Under the pieces are notes generated by a model that saw nothing but the letters and a program-made list of their open reading frames with translations, did not search any database and was not told where the DNA came from. Shown one piece after another: positions 1 through 7,166 of a stretch of 64,000 bases of DNA. Origin of the DNA: Cryomorphaceae bacterium (lineage in GTDB: Bacteria; Bacteroidota; Bacteroidia; Flavobacteriales_D; Sanyastnellaceae); contig WGNM01000023.1 in the NCBI GenBank assembly GCA_016124575.1, forward strand, positions 124,001 through 188,000. Reading direction: 5' to 3'. Position 1 is the first letter of the stretch. Each line of letters opens with the position of its first letter. A program made the translations under genes and the position numbers.

Positions 1-657
1 CTTACCTTCTTGGATAGCCAATTCGCGAGCGATTTCCTTTTCTTTCGCGACGAGGTTGGCAGGAATTTCATCAGCGCTAACAGCTACTGGAGCCATTGCC
101 GCTACTTGCATGGCAACGTCACGAGCAACATCATCATTGGTAGCGATGTTAAAACCGACCATTGAAGCCAGTTTGTTTCCTGGGTGGTTGTATGCAACCA
201 CTTTTCCACCAGAAACCACTTCGAAAGCTGAGAGATCGATTTTTTCGCCGATTTTCCCAATTTCTTCTGTGATTTTGTCTGCGATAGACAAATCAGAGCC
301 AGTGAAATTCATTCCTTTAAGCGCGTCCAAACCACTTGGGTTAGCGTTAACTGCTATGTCAAGAATGGTATTAGCGAACGTTCCGAAAGATTCGTTTTTC
401 GCTACGAAATCGGTTTCACAGTTCAAAACGATCAATGCACCGCGGGTGCCATCAGCGTTTGTTTTAGCTAGAACCAATCCTTCAGCAGCATCGCGATCAC
501 TGCGTTTAGCTGCTACTTTTTGTCCTTTTTTGCGTAGAACTTCGATTGCTGTTTCGAAATCCCCGTTTGCTTCTTCGAGGGCTTTTTTGCAGTCCATCAT
601 ACCGGCACCGGTAGTTTGACGCAATTTATTTACCTCTGCTGCAGAAATCTTAATCAT
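1..657 (-). CDS. tsf: Translation elongation factor Ts, C-terminus cut by window edge
   Basis: EF-Ts is the nucleotide exchange factor that regenerates EF-Tu-GTP in the cytoplasm. Read on the minus strand from the ATG at 657, the protein starts MIKISAAEVNKLRQTTGAGM and continues MMDCKKALEEANGD, the N-terminal UBA-like domain typical of the family, then LNCETDFVAKNE, the family's conserved CETDFVA motif. About 219 codons are present; the 3' end lies beyond base 1, so the dimerisation part is not visible. It is the last visible gene of the rplM-rpsI-rpsB-tsf operon, 50 nt after rpsB. The rpsB-tsf order is the common bacterial arrangement. Confidence 0.95.
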   Translation of the reverse strand, partial: MIKISAAEVNKLRQTTGAGMMDCKKALEEANGDFETAIEVLRKKGQKVAAKRSDRDAAEGLVLAKTNADGTRGALIVLNCETDFVAKNESFGTFANTILDIAVNANPSGLDALKGMNFTGSDLSIADKITEEIGKIGEKIDLSAFEVVSGGKVVAYNHPGNKLASMVGFNIATNDDVARDVAMQVAAMAPVAVSADEIPANLVAKEKEIARELAIQEGK

Positions 658-707
658 GATATTTCTTTTTTGAGCTAGTAGTTCGAGACGAAATAAATAG
701 GAGAAGA

Positions 708-1451
708 TTAGTTTTCTTCTTCTACTGCGCTTTCCTTACGTTCTCCTTTTTTGTCTTTGTCAACTTTACGTTCTGACAACCCTTCAGCGATAGCACCGCA
801 AATAACGTCTAGAATTTTAGCAATAGACTTAGATGCGTCATCATTCGCAGGAATTGGGAAGTCGATAGGACGAGGATCTGAGTTTGTATCCACCATCGCA
901 AAAATTGGAATACCCAATTTTTGAGCTTCAGCAACAGCGATGTGTTCTTTCTTAACGTCAACGATGAAGATGGCAGCTGGCAGACGGCTCAGGTCAGAGA
1001 TAGAACCAAGGTTTTTTTCAAGTTTCGCGCGTTGGCGGGTAACTTGAAGACGTTCACGCTTAGAAAGCGTCATGAACGTACCATCTGTTTCCATTTTATC
1101 GATTTGCGACATTTTGCGGATCGCCTTACGAACGGTAGCGAAGTTGGTAAGCATACCACCTGACCAACGCTCTGTAACGAACGGCATATTCACCGCGTCA
1201 ACGCGCTCGGCAACAAGTTCTTTTGCTTGTTTCTTCGTAGCTACGAAAAGGATTTTCTTTCCTGACTTTGCAATCTGACGCATAGCGTTCGCTGCTTCAT
1301 CAAGTTTAACGATCGTCTTATTCAGATCGATGATGTGGATTCCTTTCTGCTCTGTAAAAATGTACGGAGCCATGTTTGGATTCCATTTACGCTTAAGGTG
1401 ACCGAAGTGTACTCCAGCATCCAAAAGCTCTTCAAATGTTGCTTTTGCCAT
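708..1451 (-). CDS. rpsB: 30S ribosomal protein S2
   Basis: Small-subunit ribosomal protein S2, 247 residues, near the usual family length. Visible family features are the N-terminal LLDAGVHFGHLKRKWNPNM, the central RWSGGMLTNFATVRKAI, and PAAIFIVDVKKEHIAVAEA, all standard S2 signatures. The C-terminus is a charged, Lys/Glu-rich tail (last about 25 residues), common in Bacteroidota S2. It is followed by tsf after 50 nt and preceded by rpsI with a 93-nt spacer that holds a strong hairpin (1474-1508), possibly a leader for autoregulation. Confidence 0.97.
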   Translation of the reverse strand: MAKATFEELLDAGVHFGHLKRKWNPNMAPYIFTEQKGIHIIDLNKTIVKLDEAANAMRQIAKSGKKILFVATKKQAKELVAERVDAVNMPFVTERWSGGMLTNFATVRKAIRKMSQIDKMETDGTFMTLSKRERLQVTRQRAKLEKNLGSISDLSRLPAAIFIVDVKKEHIAVAEAQKLGIPIFAMVDTNSDPRPIDFPIPANDDASKSIAKILDVICGAIAEGLSERKVDKDKKGERKESAVEEEN

Positions 1452-1473
1452 TTGTTTACTTTCCTAATTAAAC

Positions 1474-1508
1474 AACTCCTGAGTAGCCCATAGGGGATCT
1501 CAGGAGTT
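1474..1508 (-). promoter_or_regulatory. Hairpin leader upstream of rpsB (candidate r-protein leader)
   Basis: In the rpsI-rpsB spacer a perfect 10-bp stem pairs 1474-1483 with 1499-1508; read on the minus strand the arms are AACTCCTGAG and CTCAGGAGTT. The interior can form a further 3-bp GC stem (CCC/GGG) around a TAT loop. No U-tract follows on the minus strand, so it does not look like an intrinsic terminator. It lies 23-57 nt upstream of the rpsB start codon. Autoregulatory leaders of S2 are known in other bacteria; that this is one is inference. Confidence 0.45.
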
Positions 1509-1544
1509 TGGATTCTAAACTTATTATTAAAGTTCCAGTGCGTA

Positions 1545-1931
1545 TTAACGCTTAGAGAACTGGAATTTCTTACGCGCTTTCTTCTGACCGAACTTCTTAC
1601 GCTCAACCATACGTGGGTCACGTGTAGTAAGTCCTTCAGCTTTCAATGCCGACTTCCAATCTGCGTTGATCTCGATCAAAGCTTTCGATATCGCCAAACG
1701 AATTGCCTCAGCTTGTCCAGTAATACCACCACCTTGTACATTCACTTTAACGTCGTACTTGTCTACGTTTTCAGTCAATGCAAACGGCTGGCGCACTTTG
1801 TATTGTAGGATCCCTGCTGGGAAATAATCTTTAACGTCGCGCTTATTAACTACGATCTGTCCGCTACCTTCTTTCAAATAGATACGGGCTACAGATGTCT
1901 TACGACGGCCTGAGGTATTAACAACTTCCAT
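1545..1931 (-). CDS. rpsI: 30S ribosomal protein S9
   Basis: Small-subunit ribosomal protein S9, 128 residues, the normal length. It shows the N-terminal TSGRRKTSVARIYLKEGSG, the central VNVQGGGITGQAEAIRLAISKAL, and the basic C-terminus ending KKFQFSKR, whose final Arg normally reaches toward the P-site tRNA. It starts 15 nt after rplM, so the two are almost certainly co-transcribed and co-translated, as in most bacteria. Confidence 0.97.
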   Translation of the reverse strand: MEVVNTSGRRKTSVARIYLKEGSGQIVVNKRDVKDYFPAGILQYKVRQPFALTENVDKYDVKVNVQGGGITGQAEAIRLAISKALIEINADWKSALKAEGLTTRDPRMVERKKFGQKKARKKFQFSKR

Positions 1932-1946
1932 GCTGTGATGGCTTTA

Positions 1947-2396
1947 TTACTTTTTGATTTCGTATTTCTCTGGCTTCTGTGCCTCGTACTTGTGCTCCGA
2001 ACCAACAACAACGTGCATGTTACGGAAGAGGTCACGGCCCAAACTGTTCTTTGGCAACATGCCGCGAACTGCTTTTTCTACCAAGTCGGCCGGCTTACGC
2101 TTCATCACTTCACGCGCTGTGCGTACACGCTGACCACCAGGATAGCCTGTGTGGCGAATGTATTCTTTATCATCCCACTTGTTGCCCGAAAGCGCCACCT
2201 TCTCTGCGTTGATTACAATAACGTAATCTCCACAGTCTGCGTGAGGGGTGAAATTAGTCTTATGCTTGCCGCGAATCAAACTCGCAACATTCGAAGCCAA
2301 ACGGCCGAGAGGTTGTCCTTCTGCATCGATCAACAACCACTTTTTGTCGGCATTCGCCTTATTAACCGATACGGTTTTATAGCTTAAAGTATCCAC
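1947..2396 (-). CDS. rplM: 50S ribosomal protein L13
   Basis: Large-subunit ribosomal protein L13, 149 residues. Recognised by KKWLLIDAEGQPLGRLAS near residues 18-35, the central YIRHTGYPGGQR, and AVRGMLPKNSLGRDLFRNM in the C-terminal third. It is the first gene of the operon rplM-rpsI-rpsB-tsf. A promoter with both -33 and -7 elements lies about 43-75 nt upstream (2439-2470). Confidence 0.97.
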   Translation of the reverse strand: MDTLSYKTVSVNKANADKKWLLIDAEGQPLGRLASNVASLIRGKHKTNFTPHADCGDYVIVINAEKVALSGNKWDDKEYIRHTGYPGGQRVRTAREVMKRKPADLVEKAVRGMLPKNSLGRDLFRNMHVVVGSEHKYEAQKPEKYEIKK

Positions 2397-2438
2397 AATA
2401 CTTATTATTAATGCTTTAGTGCTCCCAAAAACGGGCTG

Positions 2439-2470
2439 CGAAGATAGTGCTTTATTCTCTTTCCGACAAA
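2439..2470 (-). promoter_or_regulatory. Promoter of the rplM operon (Bacteroidota type)
   Basis: On the minus strand TTTG (2467-2470) is followed after 20 nt by TATCTTCG (2439-2446). This matches the Bacteroidota consensus TTTG-N19/20-TAnnTTTG with one mismatch. The predicted transcription start lies about 35 nt upstream of the rplM ATG. Confidence 0.5.
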
Positions 2471-2530
2471 CCCAAACGCGAATAATTCACAACAAACGTG
2501 TTTTATTCACATCTACCATTGTTTTCCAAC

Positions 2531-2552
2531 AAAAAAAGCGCCGATGGCGCTT
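2531..2552 (-). terminator. Intrinsic terminator after tRNA-Val
   Basis: On the minus strand the stem AGCGCC-ATC-GGCGCT (2537-2551) is followed by a run of T (complement of the A run at 2531-2536). It sits immediately downstream of the tRNA-Val gene and would end its transcript before the rplM promoter region. Confidence 0.75.
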
Positions 2553-2554
2553 AG

Positions 2555-2629
2555 TGGGCATTACTGGATTCGAACCAGTGACCCCTACCTTGTCGAGGTA
2601 GTGCTCTAAACCAACTGAGCTAAATGCCC
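2555..2629 (-). tRNA. tRNA-Val (GAC)
   Basis: Complete cloverleaf of 75 nt: acceptor GGGCATT/AATGCCC, D-stem GCTC/GAGC, anticodon stem CTACC/GGTAG with loop TCGACAA, T-arm ACTGG TTCGAAT CCAGT, discriminator A. The anticodon is GAC (valine). CCA is not encoded. The position before the anticodon (33) reads C instead of the nearly universal U. It is encoded just downstream of the small acidic protein gene and followed by an intrinsic terminator. Confidence 0.93.
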
Positions 2630-2639
2630 TCGAACGAAT

Positions 2640-2990
2640 TTAATCTTCGTCGTCGTCGTCTGAATCATCAGCAACGTCTTCAACATCGTCTTCATCATCG
2701 TCATCACTGGTCTCTGATGAGTTGTCGAATTCATAGTCTTTTGATTCTGAAAACGTATCCAAGGTAAAGTCGTCATCGGTATACTCGTCAATAACTTCCA
2801 ACATGCGTGTATCTATCTTAAAGAGATACAACGTGTCTTCAGTTCTGATTTCCAGACCTCTGAACGATTCACCATCAGGTTTTTTGAAGGTGATTAGATC
2901 TTCAACGACAAAGCCGTCAGGATACTCATTGGCAATTAGTTGTAACTGCTCAGGAGTAATTGTTTTGTAATCTTTAATAACCCGTTTCAC
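2640..2990 (-). CDS. Small conserved protein with Asp/Glu-rich tail, unknown function
   Basis: 116 residues. The first about 70 form a compact domain (MKRVIKDYKTITPEQLQLIA, then EYPDGFVVEDLITFKKPDG) with predicted mixed alpha/beta character; residues about 72-116 are nearly all Asp, Glu and Ser and probably disordered. There is no signal peptide, so it is likely cytoplasmic. Similar short proteins with acidic tails are common next to core genes in Flavobacteriia, but I do not know a function. It ends 10 nt before the tRNA-Val gene and starts 10 nt after the deoxyhypusine-synthase-like gene, so all three may share a transcript. Confidence 0.8.
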   Translation of the reverse strand: MKRVIKDYKTITPEQLQLIANEYPDGFVVEDLITFKKPDGESFRGLEIRTEDTLYLFKIDTRMLEVIDEYTDDDFTLDTFSESKDYEFDNSSETSDDDDEDDVEDVADDSDDDDED

Positions 2991-3000
2991 GACGAAAAAT

Positions 3001-3969
3001 TTACATATTCAAGAGCCAAGCGAAAATGAGCGGAGCGACAATCGTGGCATCCGATTCAATTACGTACTTCGGCGTATCTATTCCAAGTTTTCCCCAAGTA
3101 ATTTTTTCATTCGGTACCGCTCCTGAATATGATCCAAAGCTGGTGGTACTATCTGAAATCTGGCAGAAATAAGCCCACAAAGGAACTTCTCCTCTACCCA
3201 TATCTTGGTGTAACATTGGTACAACACAAATTGGGAAATCACCTGCTATTCCTCCACCAATTTGGAAAAATCCTATTCCTGAACCCGTTGCATGTTTGGT
3301 ATACCAATCTGCCAACCACATCATGTACTCAATACCTGATTTAACTGTCGATGGTTTCGTATCACCCAACAAACAATGCGCAGCAAAAATATTCCCCAAG
3401 GTGCTGTCTTCCCAACCCGGCACAATAATAGGCAGGTTTTTCTCAGCAGCAGCCACCATCCACGAATCTTTTGGGTCAATTTCATAATACTGCTCCAAAA
3501 CTCCACTGCGAATGGCCTCATAAAAGTACTCATGTGGAAATCTTCGCTCTCCTTTCGATTCTGCAGCCTGCCACAAGTCTACCATGTGGCTCTCCAAACG
3601 ACGAAATGCTTCGTGCTCGGGAATGCAAGTATCCGTTACACGGTTCAAACCGCGGTCTAAAAGGGCTTGCTCTTCTTTTGGTGTCAAATCGCGGTAATGT
3701 GGAACACGCTCATAATGACTATGGGCAACAAGGTTCATCACGTCTTCCTCCAAGTTCGCTCCCGTGCACGATATAATATGCACTTTGTCTTGACGTATCA
3801 TCTCTGCAAGGGTCTTACCCAACTCTGCTGTGCTCATAGCGCCAGCAAGAGTAATCATCATCTTCCCTCCACTCGCCAAGTGGTCTTCGTAACCAACAGC
3901 TGCATCTTTTACTACTGCTGCGTTGAAGTGTAAATAGTTCTTTTCAATGAATTCGCGAATAGCACCCAT
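3001..3969 (-). CDS. Deoxyhypusine synthase-like NAD-dependent polyamine enzyme
   Basis: Member of the deoxyhypusine synthase family, which in bacteria acts on polyamines since eIF5A is absent (some relatives are homospermidine synthases). 322 residues from the ATG at 3969; an upstream in-frame ATG at 4008 would add 13 residues that do not look conserved. Seen: LAGAMSTAELGK and ISCTGANLEEDVMNLVAH (NAD-binding region), GWEDSTLGNIFA, GIGFFQIGGGIAGDFPI, and ITWGKLGID near the C-terminus, which keeps the lysine equivalent to the catalytic Lys of the eukaryotic enzyme. The basic/His stretch that follows GGG in the eukaryotic enzyme is replaced by AGDF, so the acceptor is probably different. It lies 107 nt downstream of arginine decarboxylase; the usual agmatinase gene between them is missing. 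Confidence 0.85.
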   Translation of the reverse strand: MGAIREFIEKNYLHFNAAVVKDAAVGYEDHLASGGKMMITLAGAMSTAELGKTLAEMIRQDKVHIISCTGANLEEDVMNLVAHSHYERVPHYRDLTPKEEQALLDRGLNRVTDTCIPEHEAFRRLESHMVDLWQAAESKGERRFPHEYFYEAIRSGVLEQYYEIDPKDSWMVAAAEKNLPIIVPGWEDSTLGNIFAAHCLLGDTKPSTVKSGIEYMMWLADWYTKHATGSGIGFFQIGGGIAGDFPICVVPMLHQDMGRGEVPLWAYFCQISDSTTSFGSYSGAVPNEKITWGKLGIDTPKYVIESDATIVAPLIFAWLLNM

Positions 3970-4076
3970 CGGTTCTTCGTTGTTTGTGTGTTGTAAATAT
4001 GGCGGCAAGTTATGCGTTCAACCGTCCGCTTCAAAAATTATTTGATGTCTTCAGCAGATTTGTTTGTCCTCTCAAC

Positions 4077-5471
4077 TCAATAACCTAATAATTTGAGCAT
4101 CGATTTTGATTTCTGCTCTTCGCTAAAGACTTCTGTAACTAAATTTCCGTCGTCATCACGATCAATCAAAATGTGTTTCGGGCCGGGTATCAAACAGTGG
4201 TGGACACCGCCATAACCGCCAATGCTATCTTGATAGGCGCCAGTATTGAAAAAGCCAATGTAAAGATCTTTCACTTTACTAAACTTTGGGAGATAGATGG
4301 CATTGATGTGCTGTTCTGAGTTGTAGTAGTCGTCGCTATCACAGGTCAAGCCCCCTAAAAATACGCGCTCGTATTCTCGATTCCATCCGTTCACGGGCAA
4401 CATGATAAACCTGCGGTTGATGGCCCAGCTATCTGGCAAGGTGGTCATAAAAGATGAATCTATCATGTTCCAACTCTCTCTGTCGTTCTGCTGCTTCTGA
4501 TATAGTATCTTGTACAACATACCGCCGCTTTCACCAACAGTAAATGATCCAAACTCGGTATATATATGCGGAAGTGGAACTCCCTCTGCCTCACATACAG
4601 ATTTGATCTGCTCCAATATTGCTCCGATGATATACTCGTAGTCGTATTCAAATGCCAAGGAGTTCTTGATCGGAAAGCCTCCGCCTATGTTGAGAGAGTC
4701 GAGTGTCGGACAAATCCTCTTCAGGTCGCAGTAAACTTTCAGGGTCTTGCTTAATTCGTTCCAATAATACGCGGTGTCGCGAATTCCGGTGTTGACGAAG
4801 AAGTGCAACATCCGCAGACTTAAATTCGGATTCGATTCTTTTAATTCGTTGTAAAATGGAAGGATGCGCTTGTACCCAATTCCAAGGCGTGATGTATAGA
4901 ACTCAAACTTTGGTTCCTCCTCAGAAGCAATGCGAATTCCTACATCCATCGGAGCAGATACATATTTCTGAAACAACTTGGTCTCGTGGTCGTTGTCTAA
5001 AATCGGAATGATCTCAGTAAACCCTGCCTTCACCAATGAGTTGATGTTTCTTATGTATTCCTCCTTTTTAAACCCGTTGCAAATAATCCGCTTCGAGGTG
5101 TCGATTTTTCCTTGCTTGTAGAGCGACATCACAATGTCCAAGTCGAATGGAGAACTGGTCTCAATATGCGCACCTGCCTTCACCGCTGCTTCCAAGACAA
5201 AGTTGAAATGCGAACTCTTGGTTACATAACAATAGTGATACTCTGCATTGTAATCAAGACGCTTCATGGCATCATCAAACCACTTTCGCGCGCGATGTAT
5301 GTTCTGACTTATTTTTGGGAGGTAGGTAAACTTTAATGGCGTCCCATGTTCTTTGATGAGTTTCATCAACTCAATTTCATGGAAGGTTAAACTGCCTTGA
5401 TCATCGAAGCCGAATTCTTCCTGCGGCCATTCGAAGGTCTGATCGATGAGATCTAAATATTGAATTTTCAT
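4077..5471 (-). CDS. speA: Arginine decarboxylase, fold-III PLP enzyme
   Basis: PLP-dependent decarboxylase making agmatine from arginine, the first step of polyamine synthesis. 464 residues, the usual size of the Bacteroidota form (much shorter than the about 650-residue E. coli SpeA). Visible: YCYVTKSSH with the likely PLP lysine at residue 85, the LNIGGGFP phosphate-binding glycine loop, and LTCDSDDYY, the Cys/Asp loop that completes the neighbouring subunit's active site. The substrate could be a related diamino acid; arginine is inferred from family resemblance. It is upstream of the deoxyhypusine-synthase-like gene on the same strand, which supports a polyamine role. Confidence 0.85.
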   Translation of the reverse strand: MKIQYLDLIDQTFEWPQEEFGFDDQGSLTFHEIELMKLIKEHGTPLKFTYLPKISQNIHRARKWFDDAMKRLDYNAEYHYCYVTKSSHFNFVLEAAVKAGAHIETSSPFDLDIVMSLYKQGKIDTSKRIICNGFKKEEYIRNINSLVKAGFTEIIPILDNDHETKLFQKYVSAPMDVGIRIASEEEPKFEFYTSRLGIGYKRILPFYNELKESNPNLSLRMLHFFVNTGIRDTAYYWNELSKTLKVYCDLKRICPTLDSLNIGGGFPIKNSLAFEYDYEYIIGAILEQIKSVCEAEGVPLPHIYTEFGSFTVGESGGMLYKILYQKQQNDRESWNMIDSSFMTTLPDSWAINRRFIMLPVNGWNREYERVFLGGLTCDSDDYYNSEQHINAIYLPKFSKVKDLYIGFFNTGAYQDSIGGYGGVHHCLIPGPKHILIDRDDDGNLVTEVFSEEQKSKSMLKLLGY

Positions 5472-5624
5472 GTGCGATAAAACGATTGAGACTGTTGAAC
5501 AAAAAACGATCTGAAAGGCTTCATCAACTCAAATACGAAGCTGATAGCCCCCTCGTCGGCGACGATTAGATTTTTGCTTCGAATACTCCGCAACGCACGA
5601 TATGTATGCTCCCGCTACCATTTA

Positions 5625-5674
5625 ATTTGCGCGCAAATCTACAACTTTTCAAAAGTTATGCGCGCTTTTCAAAA
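5625..5674. promoter_or_regulatory. Palindromes in the 287-nt divergent gap 5472-5758
   Basis: The gap between arginine decarboxylase (minus) and a secreted protein (plus) contains no ORF that looks real. It has a perfect 14-bp palindrome ATTTGCGCGCAAAT (5625-5638), then AACTTTTCAAAAGTT (5643-5657, a palindrome around one central base), and a second copy of CTTTTCAAAA at 5665-5674, 20 bp after the first (5645-5654). These could be operator sites for either gene; no regulator can be assigned. Confidence 0.3.
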
Positions 5675-5758
5675 CGGTTTGATGTTAAATAATTTTATTT
5701 ATAGAGGTCTGATTATCAACTAATTTACTATTTTAGGGCATATTAAACTTTTTCAACC

Positions 5759-7123
5759 ATGAAAACATTCCTATTCTCCTTGGCCTTATTGCTCTTTTCT
5801 ACTTTCGGATTTGCCCAATGTACTGGCTTTTCTGTTGAGCTTGAGCAAACTTTAGACGGCGTGGTAGGTTCTACCGACTTAACAGGCTATCACGTTTACA
5901 AGCTGTATGCAGACTTCGAAAATGAAAATGATTTCCTTTCAGCACTCTACGCTTTAATAAATGCCCCTGAAAATCTGGAAATTATTTCAGAAACGCCGTG
6001 CTACAAAAATCCATTCGCTGGTCTTTTAGGCAGCGAATTAGGAAATGATTTAGACTTGGTTTGGCCTGAAATTCAATATTCAACGTATCTAACCATTAAC
6101 ATGGAAAACAGCAGCGGTCCTGGTCAAGTGCTGATGGCTACAACGACACCAATCACCAGTGCTGTCATCAATTTGGAGTGGGGTGATATAACGATTGAAG
6201 ATGGCTTAATTTTTACTTTGTTCGATCAACCAAACGGATTTGCTACGAACTTCAAAGTACTCATCGGACAAATAACCACTCAAGGTGGTTTCACTTTTAA
6301 TAGCTGTGTGCAAACGTTCGTGAACGGCACTCAAGCCAATATCCAGTACGATTGTTTTTCTGTTAGTGCCAAAGCTGGTTGCACCGATGCTCTTGCGTCC
6401 AACTACAACCCCGATGCTACCCACGATGACGGCTCTTGCATGGAGGTTATCATGGGATGCATAGATGCCGCTGCCTGCAATTACAATGAAATGGCAAATG
6501 CTTCTGATGGCAGTTGTGAACTGCCGAGTTGCAGCGATGAATCTGCTTGCAACTATAACCCCGATGCTATGTGTTTCGACAACGATGTGTGCGAATTCGT
6601 TGCACTAAAAGCAATCGATGGTCCGCTGAATGTAGATGCGAATGTGGTTTATGAATATAACTACCCTGCTGATTTGACCTCGGTTGTGGAGTGGGCTGTA
6701 ATTGGGGGTGTTGTTTCAAGCGGACAAGGCACAACGAACATTTCTGTGGTTTGGGATGCTGATTTCACGGGCTTTCCAATTGGACAAATCTCAGCAACAG
6801 AAACAAATGCGGATAACTGCACTGGAGAAACCGTTTCGGAATCCGTCAATGTAACGTATGTCGGAATAAACGAATTGAATGCTCAAGAAATCACGTTGTT
6901 TCCAAACCCTGCAATAGATGTTTTGACCATTGAAGCCAAATCACCTTTGCACAATGCAGACATCTTTGTATACTCTTCAGTAGGTGAGTTGGTAATGTCG
7001 TACAACGCAATTTCAAACAACCTGTTTACAATACAAGTTGGCGGACTGGCTCAAGGGTTCTACACTGTAGTTGTTAGAGAAGAAAATTCATCTGTGACGC
7101 TGCCATGTCACATACTGAAATAA
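5759..7123 (+). CDS. Secreted T9SS cargo with cysteine/Asp-rich repeats
   Basis: 454 residues. Signal peptide MKTFLFSLALLLFSTFGFAQ. The middle (about residues 208-280) has three repeats of the form GC(T/I)D-A-NYNP-A---DGSC, short Cys- and Asp-rich units common in Bacteroidota secreted proteins and reminiscent of calcium-binding thrombospondin type 3 repeats. The last about 75 residues (ITLFPNPAIDVLTIEAKS... ending HILK) form a type A T9SS sorting domain, so the protein is exported across the outer membrane and probably attached to the surface or released. The N-terminal half has no domain I recognise. It stands alone, ending at a bidirectional terminator. Confidence 0.85.
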   Translation: MKTFLFSLALLLFSTFGFAQCTGFSVELEQTLDGVVGSTDLTGYHVYKLYADFENENDFLSALYALINAPENLEIISETPCYKNPFAGLLGSELGNDLDLVWPEIQYSTYLTINMENSSGPGQVLMATTTPITSAVINLEWGDITIEDGLIFTLFDQPNGFATNFKVLIGQITTQGGFTFNSCVQTFVNGTQANIQYDCFSVSAKAGCTDALASNYNPDATHDDGSCMEVIMGCIDAAACNYNEMANASDGSCELPSCSDESACNYNPDAMCFDNDVCEFVALKAIDGPLNVDANVVYEYNYPADLTSVVEWAVIGGVVSSGQGTTNISVVWDADFTGFPIGQISATETNADNCTGETVSESVNVTYVGINELNAQEITLFPNPAIDVLTIEAKSPLHNADIFVYSSVGELVMSYNAISNNLFTIQVGGLAQGFYTVVVREENSSVTLPCHILK

Positions 7124-7140
7124 TATTCGTCGAGTAAATT

Positions 7141-7166
7141 AAAAGGCCCCAAAAGGGGCCTTTTTT
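7141..7166. terminator. Bidirectional intrinsic terminator
   Basis: A 10-bp stem AAAAGGCCCC (7141-7150) pairs with GGGGCCTTTT (7155-7164) around an AAAA loop, with T runs on both strands. It separates the convergent genes at 5759-7123 and 7165-8775; the last bases overlap the stop codon of the minus-strand gene. Confidence 0.9.

Noticed and set aside
56-619. 187-residue plus-strand ORF
   Set aside because: It is antisense to tsf and its composition (Ser/Ala-rich, no motif) is that of a reverse-frame shadow of a highly conserved gene.
1935-2387. 150-residue plus-strand ORF opposite rplM
   Set aside because: L13 on the minus strand is certain; this ORF has no family resemblance and starts inside a core operon.
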